Origin: Rhizobium sp. NFR03
GTDB taxonomy: Bacteria > Pseudomonadota > Alphaproteobacteria > Rhizobiales > Rhizobiaceae
Direction of reading: 5' to 3'
Assembly (NCBI RefSeq): GCF_900111275.1
Contig: NZ_FOGR01000001.1
Location: forward strand, 744,001 to 808,000
Length of the DNA stretch: 64,000 nt
The position numbers and the translations under genes are program-made. Below, in pieces: positions 46,110 to 55,542 of the stretch. Below the pieces are notes generated by a model, which made no database searches, was not told the DNA's origin, and worked only from the letters and a program-made list of their open reading frames with translations. Every line of letters begins with the position of its first letter. Positions within the stretch are counted from its first letter, which is position 1.

Positions 46110-48818
46110 ATGGCTGCCGGAAACTGGTTGGACCTCTTGAAAGGAACATCAAGCAAAAACGCGACTGCGTCCCTCCTGCAAAAAGCAGATGCGGCCAATG
46201 CGGCTCGCAATTGGCCGCAGGCTGCGCGTCTCTACGAACAGGTCCTCAAGGCCGATCCGACGAAAGTTGCGATCTGGATCCAGCTTGGCCATTGCCGCAA
46301 GGAAATGGGCGACATCGACGGCGCCCGTAGCGCCTATGTCACCGCGGGCGAACTGGCACCGGACCGGTCGGAAGCCTTCTTCCACCTCGCGCATATGCTG
46401 CGCTTTAGTGGCGACATCTGGGGCGGATACGAGAACTTTCTCAAGGCTTATGAGGCTGACGGCAACACGGAAGCCGAGAAGGAACTGGGCCTGATGCTCG
46501 GTTCGGAATATTCCTACCCGGAAACGATCAGGATGATCGACGAGGTCTTCAGCACGGAAGACTACCTTGAGCTGAACGGCGATATCGCGTCGGCAGGCGT
46601 CGATCCGCGGCTTCACTACATCCTGTTCGGCTGGAAGGAAAAGCGGTCTCCCTCCCATACCTTCGACCCGTGGTACTACGAGCGCCAGTACCGCAAGCAC
46701 CTGAAGCCCGGCGCCATGTCGCTCCTGCACTACGTCAAGAACCGCAGCAAGGGCTTCCGCGGCAACGCGCTCAGCGAAAAGCGCTGGTTCACCGCAAAGG
46801 CGCCCGACAGCGCTGCGTGGGACGCTCTCTCGCCGGCCGTCCTCGGAGCAAGCACGCGCGCCGTCGTCATCCTCCCCGTCTACAAGGGCTACGACGAGAC
46901 GCTCGCCTCCGTCTACCATGCGCTGGCAGCACGCGGCGATGCAGCCTACAGCCTCCTCGTCATCAACGACTGCGGCCCGGACCAGAAGCTCAACGCGGAA
47001 CTCGCCCGCCTTGGCGAAAAGGGCCTGTTCGACTATCACCTGAGCGAGAAGAACCGCGGCTTCGTCCAGACCTGCAACCTTGCCATCGCCGATCTCTCGG
47101 GCGGGCTCGACGTGGTGCTCCTCAACTCCGACGCCTTCGTTTTCCCCGGCTGGTTCGAGCGTATGATCGCGCATGCCGACAAGGATCCAAGCGTCGCCAC
47201 CATCACGCCGCTCTCCAACAACGCAACGCTCTGCAGCTACCCGCTGCGCGACAAGAACAACCTTCTGTCGCTCGAGTGCACGCCCGCCGAGATGAACGAC
47301 ATTGCCGGACGCGCCAATGCCGGCGTCGCGGTGGAGGCACCGACCGGCGTCGGCTTCTGCTTCTACATGCGCCGCTCGGTCATCGAGGAGATCGGCGCGC
47401 TCGATCCCGTCGCCTTCAAGGTTGGCTACGGTGAAGAGAACGACTTCTGCATGCGCAGCCTGAACGCCGGATACAAGAACCTGCTCGCCTGCGACGTTTT
47501 CACCTTCCACGTCGGCTCGGTCTCCTTCTCCTCCTCCAAGGCGGAGAACTTCGACGCAGGGCAGAAGGCGCTGCTGCGCAAGCATCCGAACTACCCGTCG
47601 CTCGTGCGTCATCATTTCGAAGCCGATCCGGCATTGACGGCCCGCCGCACGCTGGATCGTGCGCGGCTGATCGACATGGCCAAGGGCGCCGCACTGATGG
47701 TCACCCACAACTGGGGCGGCGGCATCGATACCTACCTGAAGGACAAGGCCGCCGAGCTTGCTCTCCTCGGCACCAAGTCGCTGATGATGAAGGTGCATGA
47801 TCAGCACATGGTTTCGTTCTCGCAGGACGACATCTATGTCCCGAATCTCGTGGACATCGACATGCGAACCGAGATGGCCTTCGTGCTGCAATTGCTGGCC
47901 GACCTTTCGCCGAGCCGCATCATGGTGAACTCGTTCGCCGGTCTGACCTGGGAGTTTCACAGCGCCCTGCTCGCCTCTCTCTCCAGCCTCAGCGCGGAAA
48001 AGACGCTGGTGCTGCACGACTACTCGGCCATCACCCACCACTACCAGCTCATTCGCCCTGACCAGATCTACGCTGGTCTGCCGACAATGGCGGATCTGCG
48101 TCAATGGGCGCTGATGAAGAACCCGCAGGCGACGGACCCTTGCGATCCGGACATCCGCCACGCCGCCTACAACGCGTTTCTCGTGGATGCCAGAGTGGAA
48201 TCGCCAAGCAAGGCATCGGCCGAGATCTTCCGAACCTTCTTCCCGAAAGCCGATATCCGCGTCGTCCCGCACGAGGAGACATGGGACGTCCTGCCCGATG
48301 TCCTGCCGCGTCGTCCGGACGGACAGATCCGTATCACCCTCATCGGCGCCATCGGCTCGCACAAGGGCAGCGATATTCTGCTGGCGCTCGCAAACGACTC
48401 CCGCGACCGCTATCTCGGCATCGACTACAGCGTGGTCGGCTACACGAATATCGATGAAGCCCTCACCAAGGCCGGCGTCGAAATCACCGGGGCTTACACC
48501 ACGAACGAGGAAGCCTTCATCGAGCTCGAACGCATCCAGCCCGACCTGATCTTCATCCCCAGCGTCTGGCCGGAGACCTTCTGCTACACGCTGTCGATTG
48601 CGCTCAAGACAGGCGTGCCAACGGTTGTCTTCGACCTTGGGGCACAGGCGGACCGCATCCGCGAGGCTGGCACGGGCCATATCCTCGATCCGAAGCTGAT
48701 CAACAGCCCGACAGCCCTCTCAGACGCACTTGTGGCATTGGCTGAGACGATTTCTCAGCCCGGCAAGACCACGATATCGGCGTCAGCAGAGCCTGTCAGG
48801 AAGAGTGCGTCTCTCTGA
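46110..48818 (+). CDS. TPR / dual glycosyltransferase (GT2 + GT4) protein
   Basis: 902 aa from ATG 46110 (GAGGATAT upstream). Domains in order: TPRs at ~15-130 (NWPQAARLYEQVLKADPTKV, then a second repeat); a DYLELNGDIASAGVDPRLHY-type repeat found in polysaccharide enzymes at ~150-225; a GT2 domain at ~250-500 with VVILPVYKGYDETLAS, VVLLNSDAFVFPGWFER and GYGEENDFCMR; and a C-terminal GT4-like domain at ~525-870 (MVTHNWGGGIDTYLK, LIGAIGSHKGSDILLAL, PSVWPETFCYTLSIAL). No membrane helix. It probably adds two sugars to a surface polysaccharide or protein. The gene stands alone with its own promoter and terminator. Confidence 0.85.
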   Translation: MAAGNWLDLLKGTSSKNATASLLQKADAANAARNWPQAARLYEQVLKADPTKVAIWIQLGHCRKEMGDIDGARSAYVTAGELAPDRSEAFFHLAHMLRFSGDIWGGYENFLKAYEADGNTEAEKELGLMLGSEYSYPETIRMIDEVFSTEDYLELNGDIASAGVDPRLHYILFGWKEKRSPSHTFDPWYYERQYRKHLKPGAMSLLHYVKNRSKGFRGNALSEKRWFTAKAPDSAAWDALSPAVLGASTRAVVILPVYKGYDETLASVYHALAARGDAAYSLLVINDCGPDQKLNAELARLGEKGLFDYHLSEKNRGFVQTCNLAIADLSGGLDVVLLNSDAFVFPGWFERMIAHADKDPSVATITPLSNNATLCSYPLRDKNNLLSLECTPAEMNDIAGRANAGVAVEAPTGVGFCFYMRRSVIEEIGALDPVAFKVGYGEENDFCMRSLNAGYKNLLACDVFTFHVGSVSFSSSKAENFDAGQKALLRKHPNYPSLVRHHFEADPALTARRTLDRARLIDMAKGAALMVTHNWGGGIDTYLKDKAAELALLGTKSLMMKVHDQHMVSFSQDDIYVPNLVDIDMRTEMAFVLQLLADLSPSRIMVNSFAGLTWEFHSALLASLSSLSAEKTLVLHDYSAITHHYQLIRPDQIYAGLPTMADLRQWALMKNPQATDPCDPDIRHAAYNAFLVDARVESPSKASAEIFRTFFPKADIRVVPHEETWDVLPDVLPRRPDGQIRITLIGAIGSHKGSDILLALANDSRDRYLGIDYSVVGYTNIDEALTKAGVEITGAYTTNEEAFIELERIQPDLIFIPSVWPETFCYTLSIALKTGVPTVVFDLGAQADRIREAGTGHILDPKLINSPTALSDALVALAETISQPGKTTISASAEPVRKSASL

Positions 48819-48839
48819 CATCGGCATTCTGCAGATATG

Positions 48840-48875
48840 GCCCGCGTGTCTGTAAAAGACACGCGGGCATTTTTA
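48840..48875 (+). terminator. Rho-independent terminator
   Basis: Perfect 12-bp stem, GCCCGCGTGTCT (48840-48851) and AGACACGCGGGC (48857-48868), loop GTAAA, then ATTTTTAT. It ends the glycosyltransferase gene 22 bp after its stop. Confidence 0.9.
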
Positions 48876-48967
48876 TAAACATCACAATCGGGCACACGCC
48901 TGCGGATCCGCCCGCCTTCGGGCGCGACCACAGGTTCATCAAATAGCGTAAGAGAATGCGGGCGCCG

Positions 48968-49723
48968 TCACGCCTCCGTACGAACGAAGCCTTTGCTCGC
49001 GACCATCAGGTTGCGCGTGTAGTCAGCGGTGATCCGGCCTTCGACGAGATCGGACGCACTCAGCTGCTCCACGACCCTGCCACGACGCATGACGGCAAGC
49101 TGGTCGCACATATGCGTCACGACGCCAAGGTCATGGCTGACCATCAGGAAAGTCAGGCCACGGTCGCGCCGGATCTGCTCGAGTAGATTGAGCACTTCGG
49201 CCTGCACCGAGGCGTCGAGCGCGGATGTCGGTTCGTCCAGAAGCAGGATAGAGGGCTCGACGATCAGAGCCCGGGCGATCGCCACACGCTGCCGCTGACC
49301 ACCGGAGAGCTGGTGTGAGTAGCGGAACCGGAATCCTGTTCCCAGGCCCACCTCGTCCAGCGCCCGCGCAATCCGCGCCTCGGCGTCGGGGATTCCATGG
49401 ATCGCGAGCGGCTCCTGTAGCAGCCGGTCGATGGTCTGCCGCGGATGCAGCGATCCGTAGGGATCCTGAAAGACCATCTGGACGTCGCGATAGAAGGCCT
49501 TGTCCCGGCGGCGCGGCTTGAGCGTCCGGCCGTTGACGTCCAGCGTGCCGGAAAAGACCGGCGCGAGGCCCGCAATCGCCCGCAGCAGCGTCGATTTGCC
49601 CGAACCGGATTCTCCGACGAGACCGTAGGACTGCCCCTTTTCGACGGCAATGCTGACGCTGTCGAGCGCCTTGAAATCCTCGTAGATGACCGTCACGTCG
49701 CGTGCGGAAACGGCAATGTTCAT
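48968..49723 (-). CDS. Peptide ABC transporter ATPase (DppF type)
   Basis: 251 aa from ATG 49723, overlapping the previous ATPase gene by 4 bp. Walker A GESGSGKSTLLRAIAG, Q-loop MVFQDPYGSLHPRQTI, signature HQLSGGQRQRVAIARAL, Walker B ILLLDEPTSALD. The DPYGSLHPR form of the Q-loop marks the oligo/dipeptide (OppF/DppF) group. It is the last gene of the six-gene operon. Confidence 0.92.
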   Translation of the reverse strand: MNIAVSARDVTVIYEDFKALDSVSIAVEKGQSYGLVGESGSGKSTLLRAIAGLAPVFSGTLDVNGRTLKPRRRDKAFYRDVQMVFQDPYGSLHPRQTIDRLLQEPLAIHGIPDAEARIARALDEVGLGTGFRFRYSHQLSGGQRQRVAIARALIVEPSILLLDEPTSALDASVQAEVLNLLEQIRRDRGLTFLMVSHDLGVVTHMCDQLAVMRRGRVVEQLSASDLVEGRITADYTRNLMVASKGFVRTEA

Positions 49724-50553
49724 AGGGCCCACTCCGGTTTGCGATCGAGAACGGGCAGCGGATGCCGGTCGTTGCCGATATCCGGCATGCAGGACAGGAG
49801 CCCTTGCGTATAGGGATGGCGCGCATTGCGCAGATCGGCGGCGGCGATCTCCTCCACGATGCGCCCGGCATACATGACGATCACCCGGTCGCAGAAGGAC
49901 GAGACCAGCCGCAGGTCGTGGCTGACGAAGATCAGCCCCATGCCGCGCTCGGACACCAGTTTGTCGAGAATACCGAGCACATCGAGTTGGACCGTGACGT
50001 CGAGCGCCGAGGTCGGCTCATCGGCAATCAGCAATTCGGGCTCAGCGATCAGCATCATGGCGATCATCGCGCGCTGCCCCATGCCGCCGGAAACCTCGTG
50101 TGGATGAAGATTGAAAACACGCGCGGCGTCTCGAATCTGCACGGCCTCCAGCATGGCGATCGCCCGCTCCTTCGCCTCGGAGGCGCCGATCTTGCGGTGC
50201 GTCCGCAAGGTCTCTACGATCTGGCGACCGATGGTCATGACCGGGTTCAGCGAGTATTTCGGGTCCTGCAGAATCATGGCGACGCGGTTGCCCCGCAGGT
50301 CTCGCCTCTGGCGTGCAGAGGCCTTGAGCAGATCGATCCCGTCGAAATTGAGCGTCTTTGCGGTGATCCGCGCATGCGGCGGCGTCAGACCCATGATGGC
50401 GCGTCCGGTCTGGGATTTGCCCGAGCCGCTTTCGCCGACGATACCGAGGCGCTCGCGTCCCAGTGAGAAGGTCACGCCGCGCACCGCCTCCACCAGCCCG
50501 ATCCGTGTGGGGAAGCTGACGCGCAGGTCCTCGACGGTCAAGAGGGGGCTCAT
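49720..50553 (-). CDS. Peptide ABC transporter ATPase (DppD type)
   Basis: 277 aa from ATG 50553, coupled to the upstream permease by a 4-bp overlap. Walker A GESGSGKSQTGRAIMG, Q-loop MILQDPKYSLNPVMTIG, signature HEVSGGMGQRAMIAMML, Walker B LLIADEPTSALDVTVQ, and the C-terminal oligopeptide-transporter region with HPYTQGLLSCMPD. The signature reads GGMGQR rather than the common GGMRQR. It pairs with the DppF-type subunit. Confidence 0.92.
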   Translation of the reverse strand: MSPLLTVEDLRVSFPTRIGLVEAVRGVTFSLGRERLGIVGESGSGKSQTGRAIMGLTPPHARITAKTLNFDGIDLLKASARQRRDLRGNRVAMILQDPKYSLNPVMTIGRQIVETLRTHRKIGASEAKERAIAMLEAVQIRDAARVFNLHPHEVSGGMGQRAMIAMMLIAEPELLIADEPTSALDVTVQLDVLGILDKLVSERGMGLIFVSHDLRLVSSFCDRVIVMYAGRIVEEIAAADLRNARHPYTQGLLSCMPDIGNDRHPLPVLDRKPEWAL

Positions 50554-51479
50554 TGTCCGGCCTCGCGCGGGTCGAGGGCATCGCGAAGGCCGTCGCCCAG
50601 AAGGTTGAAGGCCAGGCTGACGAGCAGGATCGCAATGCCCGGCATGGTCGCAACCCACCACTGGTCGAGGATGAAACGGCGGCCGGATGCAATCATCGCG
50701 CCCCATTCCGGCAATGGCGGCTGAGCACCGAGACCGAGGAAGCCGAGGCCCGCAGCCGTCAGGATGACGCCTGCCATGTCGAGCGTGATGCGAACGATGA
50801 GCGACGACAGACACATGGGCATGACATGCAGCAACACGATGCGGAGCGGCGACGCCCCCATCAGCCGCACTGCGGCGATGTAGTCGGCATTGCGCACGGT
50901 CATCGTCTCCGCCCGCGCGATACGCGCATAAGGCGGCCATGAGGTTACGGCGATGGCGAGCACCGCGTTCTCTATTCCCGGCCCGAGGGCCGCAACAAGC
51001 GCGAGCGCCAGAACGAGCTTCGGAAAGGCGAGAAAGATGTCCGTGATCCGCATCAGCACGGCATCGACCCACCCTCCGGCATAGCCGGCGACGGCGCCGA
51101 CGATAAGGCCGGTCGGTGCGGCGATGACGGCCACGAGAACGATGACGAACAGCGTCAGCCGTGACCCATGCAGAAGTCGCGAAAGAATATCGCGCCCTTG
51201 CTCATCGGTGCCGAGCAGATATCCGGGCGAGCCGGGCGGCAGCAGGCGCGCGCCGGCGAGGTTACCGGTCACGGGCGAATGCGGCGACAGCACGCCGGCG
51301 AAGATCGCCATGAAGATCAGGAGCAGAAGAATACCGAGGCCGACCAGCGCCAGCCGGTTGGCCGAAAACCGGCGCCACGTCATGTAGGCCCGGCCGAGCC
51401 GCGCCTGCATCCGTGACTGCGGCCTGTCGGAAAGAAGCCAGTCGCGCCGGCTCATGGGAGCGGAGGGTACAGCCGTCAT
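50550..51479 (-). CDS. Peptide ABC transporter permease (DppC type)
   Basis: 309 aa with six helices and the OppC_N helix (RRFSANRLALVGLGILLLL). The periplasmic loop contains YLLGTDEQGRDILSRLLHGSR, the family hallmark, and the EAA coupling loop is LMGASPLRIVLLHVMP. ATG 51479 overlaps the DppB stop and its stop overlaps DppD, so the operon is tightly coupled. Confidence 0.93.
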   Translation of the reverse strand: MTAVPSAPMSRRDWLLSDRPQSRMQARLGRAYMTWRRFSANRLALVGLGILLLLIFMAIFAGVLSPHSPVTGNLAGARLLPPGSPGYLLGTDEQGRDILSRLLHGSRLTLFVIVLVAVIAAPTGLIVGAVAGYAGGWVDAVLMRITDIFLAFPKLVLALALVAALGPGIENAVLAIAVTSWPPYARIARAETMTVRNADYIAAVRLMGASPLRIVLLHVMPMCLSSLIVRITLDMAGVILTAAGLGFLGLGAQPPLPEWGAMIASGRRFILDQWWVATMPGIAILLVSLAFNLLGDGLRDALDPREAGQ

Positions 51480-52549
51480 CGCGCGCGCGTCCTCGGGTCG
51501 AGCGTCCGGTAGAGAATGTCGGACAGGATGTTGATCGCGATGAAGATCGACCCGATGACGATCGTGCCGCCAAGCACGGCGTTCATGTCGGCGTTCTGCA
51601 GCGAATTGGTGATGTAGAGCCCGATACCCGGCCAGGCGAACACCGTCTCGGTCAGCACGGAACCTTCGAGGAGGCTTGCATAGGACAGCGCAATCACGGT
51701 GACCAGCGGCACGGCTGCATTGCGCAGCGCGTGGAACCAGATGATCCGCGTCTCCGACAGACCCTTTGCCCGGGCTGCGACGATGTATTCCTGCGACAGT
51801 TCATTGAGCATGAAATTGCGCGTCATCCGGCTGATATAGGCGAGGGAAACATAGCCGAGCAGGCTTGCCGGCAGGATGATGTGACGGAAGACGTCGCGAA
51901 ACACGTCCCACTGCCCCTGCCAGAGTGAGTCGAGCAGAAAAAGCCCTGTTTTCGGCGTAAAGGTATATTCGTAGACGACATCGATACGGCCGGGAAAGGC
52001 AACCCAGCGAAGCTGCGCGTAGAACAGCAGCAGCGACAGCAGCGCCAGCCAGAAGATCGGCACGGAATAACCGATCAGCCCGATGACGCGCACTGCCTGG
52101 TCGATCAGGCTGCCGCGCTTGACAGCGGCAAGAACGCCGAGCGGTACGCCGATGAGGCTACCGATCAGCGTTCCCAAAGTTGCCAACTCGAAAGTCGCCG
52201 GCAGGACGCGGCGGATGTCGGTCATGACGGTATTGGTTGTAAGAACCGAGGTCCCGAAATTCCCCTGCAAAGCATCGCCGAGATAGCGGAAGAACTGCTG
52301 GTAGAGCGGCAGGTTCAGCCCCATCTCCTCGCGCACCCGCTCCACCACATGGGTCGGAGCCCGGTCACCGAGAACGGCGAGCACCGGATCGATAGGGATC
52401 ACGCGGCCGATGAAGAAGGTCACGGCGAGAAGGCCGAGATAGGTGGTGACGATGACCACGAGGAAGCGCGCGACGATCGCCGCCCGCCCCCTCGCCCGGG
52501 CGCCTTTCGAGCGCCCGGCCACCATCTGCGACGTTTCGGGAAGGGTCAT
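51476..52549 (-). CDS. Peptide ABC transporter permease (DppB type)
   Basis: 357 aa, somewhat longer than usual because of a basic N-terminal extension (GRSKGARARGRAA). Family features: VREEMGLNLPLYQQFFRYLG near residue 73, an LPATFELATLGTLIGSLIGVPLG stretch near residue 115 and the EAA loop YIVAARAKGLSETRIIWFHALRNA-type segment near residue 238. It starts 9 bp after the binding-protein stop. Confidence 0.93.
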   Translation of the reverse strand: MTLPETSQMVAGRSKGARARGRAAIVARFLVVIVTTYLGLLAVTFFIGRVIPIDPVLAVLGDRAPTHVVERVREEMGLNLPLYQQFFRYLGDALQGNFGTSVLTTNTVMTDIRRVLPATFELATLGTLIGSLIGVPLGVLAAVKRGSLIDQAVRVIGLIGYSVPIFWLALLSLLLFYAQLRWVAFPGRIDVVYEYTFTPKTGLFLLDSLWQGQWDVFRDVFRHIILPASLLGYVSLAYISRMTRNFMLNELSQEYIVAARAKGLSETRIIWFHALRNAAVPLVTVIALSYASLLEGSVLTETVFAWPGIGLYITNSLQNADMNAVLGGTIVIGSIFIAINILSDILYRTLDPRTRAR

Positions 52550-52558
52550 GCGGCCGGC

Positions 52559-54202
52559 CTATTCCTTGGTGACGCCACCGAGGAAGGTATTGTCGAAGCT
52601 CGGCCCGAGCTTGAAGCCGGCAACCCCTTTGCGAAGGCCCGCGACTTCCGTTTTCTGGTAAACGATAGCGAACGGACCGACCTCAAGGAACTTCTTTTGA
52701 AGGTTCCGATACATGGCGGCTCGCTTCTCGCCGTCCTTTTCCGTCAGGGCAGCCTTGGCCTCGTCAGTCATTGCCTTCGGCACGTCCCAGGCGCTACGCC
52801 ATGCCAAAGTCTTGACTTTGCCGGTATCGGAATTGTCGTAGTTGATCGTGAACGTCTCGGCGTTGGAGTTCGGATCGAAATAATCCTGACCCCATTCACC
52901 GAAGTAGATCTCGTGCGTCCGCGAGCGGAACTTCGTCAGCACCTGCTTGCCGTCGCCCGGGATAAGCTCGATCTTGATTCCCGCCTGCGCAGCCGTCTGC
53001 TGGAACGACTCGGCAATCCCCGTCGCCGGCTGTGTGCTACGGACATCCATGGTGATGCTGAAGCCGTCGGGAAGACCGGCCTTCGCCAGCAGTTCCTTGG
53101 CCTTGGCAACATCGAGCTTGTAAGGCTTTTCATCGAGTTCGCCGAGAACGCCCTTCGGCAGGAAGGTTTGATGAATGTCACCCACACCCTTGATCAGCGT
53201 CGCGCCGATGGCGTCGTAATCGATCAGATACTTCAACGCCTCGACCACCTCGGGCTTGGCGAGATTCGGATTTTTCTGGTTGAAGGTGATGAAGTAGACC
53301 AGCCCCTTGGGCGCGCTATCGAAAGATAGGTCCGCATTGCCTGAAACCGATTCCAGATCGTTCGGCTCCAGATTGCGGGCAATGTCAATATCGCCATTTT
53401 CAAGCGCGAGACGCTGGCCGGAGCTTTCCTTCAGATGTCGGTAGATGACACGGGCCAGCTTGGCTTTCTCGCCAAAATAATTGTCGTTGCGCTCCAGCAC
53501 GACGACCTCGTTGGCGCGCCATTCGCGCAGCTTGAAGGGTCCCGAACCAGCAAAGTTCGTCTTCAGCCAGGCATTGCCGAAATCGTTGTCGTATTTGTAT
53601 TCTGCCGTCGGCGTCACGGGTGCGACATGCTCCAGCACCAGTTTCTTGTCCACGACGGCACCCACGGTCGCCGTCAGGCAATTCAATACGAAGCTTGGGG
53701 CATAGGGCTTGTCAACGGTAAAGCTGAAGGTCGCGGCATCCACGGCTTTGGCCTTCTCGGTCACGTTATCGCCGCTCAGGCCGAACTGCGTCAGAATGAA
53801 CGCCGGGCTCTTGTCCATCTTGACGACGCGCTCGATCGACCATGCCACATCTTCGGCTGTGATCGGGTTGCCAGAGGCGAAGGTCATGCCCGGCTTCAGC
53901 TTGAAGGTGAAGGTCAGCCCGTCGTCGGACACGGTCCAGCTTTCGGCAAGATCGCCCTTGACCTTCGACGTGTCGGAAAGATCGAGCCGGACGAGGAGGC
54001 TATAAGTGTTTGCGGTGATTTCAGCCGTCGAAAGCTCGAAGGCCTCGCCTGGATCCATGGAAATGATGTCGTCGATGGCCCATGCCTGGACCAGTGTATC
54101 CGCCGGCGTCGCGGCATAGGCGGGTGCCGCCGCTGCCATGATGAGAGCGATCGCCGCCCCTGCCGTCAAACGTCGCATCGTCGTGCCGAAAGTATGCATC
54201 AT
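52559..54202 (-). CDS. Peptide ABC transporter substrate-binding protein
   Basis: 547 aa from ATG 54202 with a signal peptide (TMRRLTAGAAIALIMAAAAP, cleavage near AYAATP). SBP_bac_5 family: IDDIISMDPGEAFELSTAEI near residue 43, WTVSDDGLTFTFKLKPGMTF near residue 87, and GSGPFKLREWRANEVVVLER near residue 220. These proteins bind di- and oligopeptides or similar solutes. It lies 44 bp after the dipeptidase gene, which suggests peptides as cargo. Confidence 0.92.
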   Translation of the reverse strand: MMHTFGTTMRRLTAGAAIALIMAAAAPAYAATPADTLVQAWAIDDIISMDPGEAFELSTAEITANTYSLLVRLDLSDTSKVKGDLAESWTVSDDGLTFTFKLKPGMTFASGNPITAEDVAWSIERVVKMDKSPAFILTQFGLSGDNVTEKAKAVDAATFSFTVDKPYAPSFVLNCLTATVGAVVDKKLVLEHVAPVTPTAEYKYDNDFGNAWLKTNFAGSGPFKLREWRANEVVVLERNDNYFGEKAKLARVIYRHLKESSGQRLALENGDIDIARNLEPNDLESVSGNADLSFDSAPKGLVYFITFNQKNPNLAKPEVVEALKYLIDYDAIGATLIKGVGDIHQTFLPKGVLGELDEKPYKLDVAKAKELLAKAGLPDGFSITMDVRSTQPATGIAESFQQTAAQAGIKIELIPGDGKQVLTKFRSRTHEIYFGEWGQDYFDPNSNAETFTINYDNSDTGKVKTLAWRSAWDVPKAMTDEAKAALTEKDGEKRAAMYRNLQKKFLEVGPFAIVYQKTEVAGLRKGVAGFKLGPSFDNTFLGGVTKE

Positions 54203-54246
54203 CGCTCTGTTCCCTTTGTTATTCTGGCCTTTGCGGCCGTTGATCG

Positions 54247-55308
54247 TCAGCCCTGGTCGGTCTCGTGCCAGACCTTGGAAAGAACACGCAGCCAGTTTTC
54301 CCGGCATAGTTTCGTAAGATCGTCCTCACCATAACCGGCGCTCCGCAGGGCGGCAATCAGGTTCTGGTTGCCGCTGGCATCCGAAATCTCGGCAGGAATG
54401 GTCGCGCCGTCGAAGTCCGATCCGAGGGCGACGCAATCGATGCCCATGCGCTCGACCATATAGTCCACATGCCGCACCATGTCGGAGAGCGGCGTCGCCG
54501 CATTCTCCTGCCCATCCGGGCGCAGCATGGTGGTGGCATAGTTGAGGCCGGCAACTCCGCCGCTCTCGCGGATGGCGTCCATCTGTCTGTCGGTCAGGTT
54601 TCGGGCCACAGGCGTCAGGGCATGGGCGTTGGAGTGGCTGGCGATCAGCGGCGCCGTACTGGTCTTTGCCACGTCCCAGAAGCCCTTTTCGGTGATATGC
54701 GCGAGGTCGATGGCGATACCCAGCCTGTCGCAGGCCCGCACGAGAGCGAACCCGGCATCCGTCAGGCCGGGCCCGGTGTCCGGTTCCATCGGATAAGCAA
54801 ACGGCACGCCATGGGCAAAAATATTATGCCGGCTCCAGACCGGGCCGAGCGACCGCAGTCCGGCGGCATAGAAGGTTTCGAGTGCGGCCAGATCCGCGTC
54901 GATCGCCTCGCAGCCTTCCATATGAAGCACCGCTGCGAAGATCCCGTCCGCCATCGCCTTGCGGATGTCCGACGTCGTGCGGCACAGCCGCCAGGCTTTC
55001 GCCTGATCGAGGCGTAGCGCGATGGCCGCAAACTGCAGGGCGATTTCCAGCGAGGGGGCCCGCTCCAGCGGCGCCGACATCGGCGTCACATAGTGCCCGT
55101 TGGCATCCGGCTGCTTGAGGATCAGGTCGCCCGAGGGAATGTAAATGGCGCACAGTCCGCCCGCGAGACCACCCTTGGCTGCACGCGGACCGTCGATATG
55201 CCCGGAGGGCGTGCCATTGCGGAATTCGGCAACAGGATCCTGCCCACCTCTTGCATGGCTCCAGAGCCGCAAGAGCACGTCATTATGCCCGTCGAAAACT
55301 GCCTGCAT
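54247..55308 (-). CDS. Membrane dipeptidase (family M19)
   Basis: 353 aa from ATG 55308; the frame upstream has no similarity. Zinc ligands of the renal dipeptidase family are visible: DGHND at the N-terminus, Glu in HMEGCEAID near residue 130, His in DLAHITEKGFWD near residue 215 and His in IASHSNAHAL near residue 236, plus the Asp in LGSDFDGA near residue 305. M19 enzymes accept dipeptides with D- or L- C-terminal residues. First gene of the operon with the peptide ABC transporter, so it likely cleaves the imported dipeptides. Confidence 0.93.
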   Translation of the reverse strand: MQAVFDGHNDVLLRLWSHARGGQDPVAEFRNGTPSGHIDGPRAAKGGLAGGLCAIYIPSGDLILKQPDANGHYVTPMSAPLERAPSLEIALQFAAIALRLDQAKAWRLCRTTSDIRKAMADGIFAAVLHMEGCEAIDADLAALETFYAAGLRSLGPVWSRHNIFAHGVPFAYPMEPDTGPGLTDAGFALVRACDRLGIAIDLAHITEKGFWDVAKTSTAPLIASHSNAHALTPVARNLTDRQMDAIRESGGVAGLNYATTMLRPDGQENAATPLSDMVRHVDYMVERMGIDCVALGSDFDGATIPAEISDASGNQNLIAALRSAGYGEDDLTKLCRENWLRVLSKVWHETDQG

Positions 55309-55542
55309 TATAGAAAACCTTCTGAAACAGGGTGTTACCCGCACATGAAGCACGGAACTCCTGTCGGCAAATTGAATGCTAGACAATGCGGGCATGGCTT
55401 GCAACGGCGATCTGCAAACAAATTGGGCAGTGCACAGGAGGGAGCCGGCGTGACATTCGGGTGACGGTACCCCAGCGATTTGCGATAGAGAGAGAAACGG
55501 TTTTCCGTAGTCCCCTAAATCTGGCAAGTCTCAAGCGAACAG

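Noticed and set aside
46149-48680. Minus-strand frame of 843 codons opposite the glycosyltransferase
   Set aside because: High-GC codon bias keeps the opposite strand open; the peptide has no recognisable domain, while the plus strand encodes clear GT motifs.
48911-48926. CGCCCG-CCTT-CGGGCG hairpin after the peptide transporter operon
   Set aside because: Only 6 bp and no T-run on the transcribed strand; not strong enough to call a terminator.
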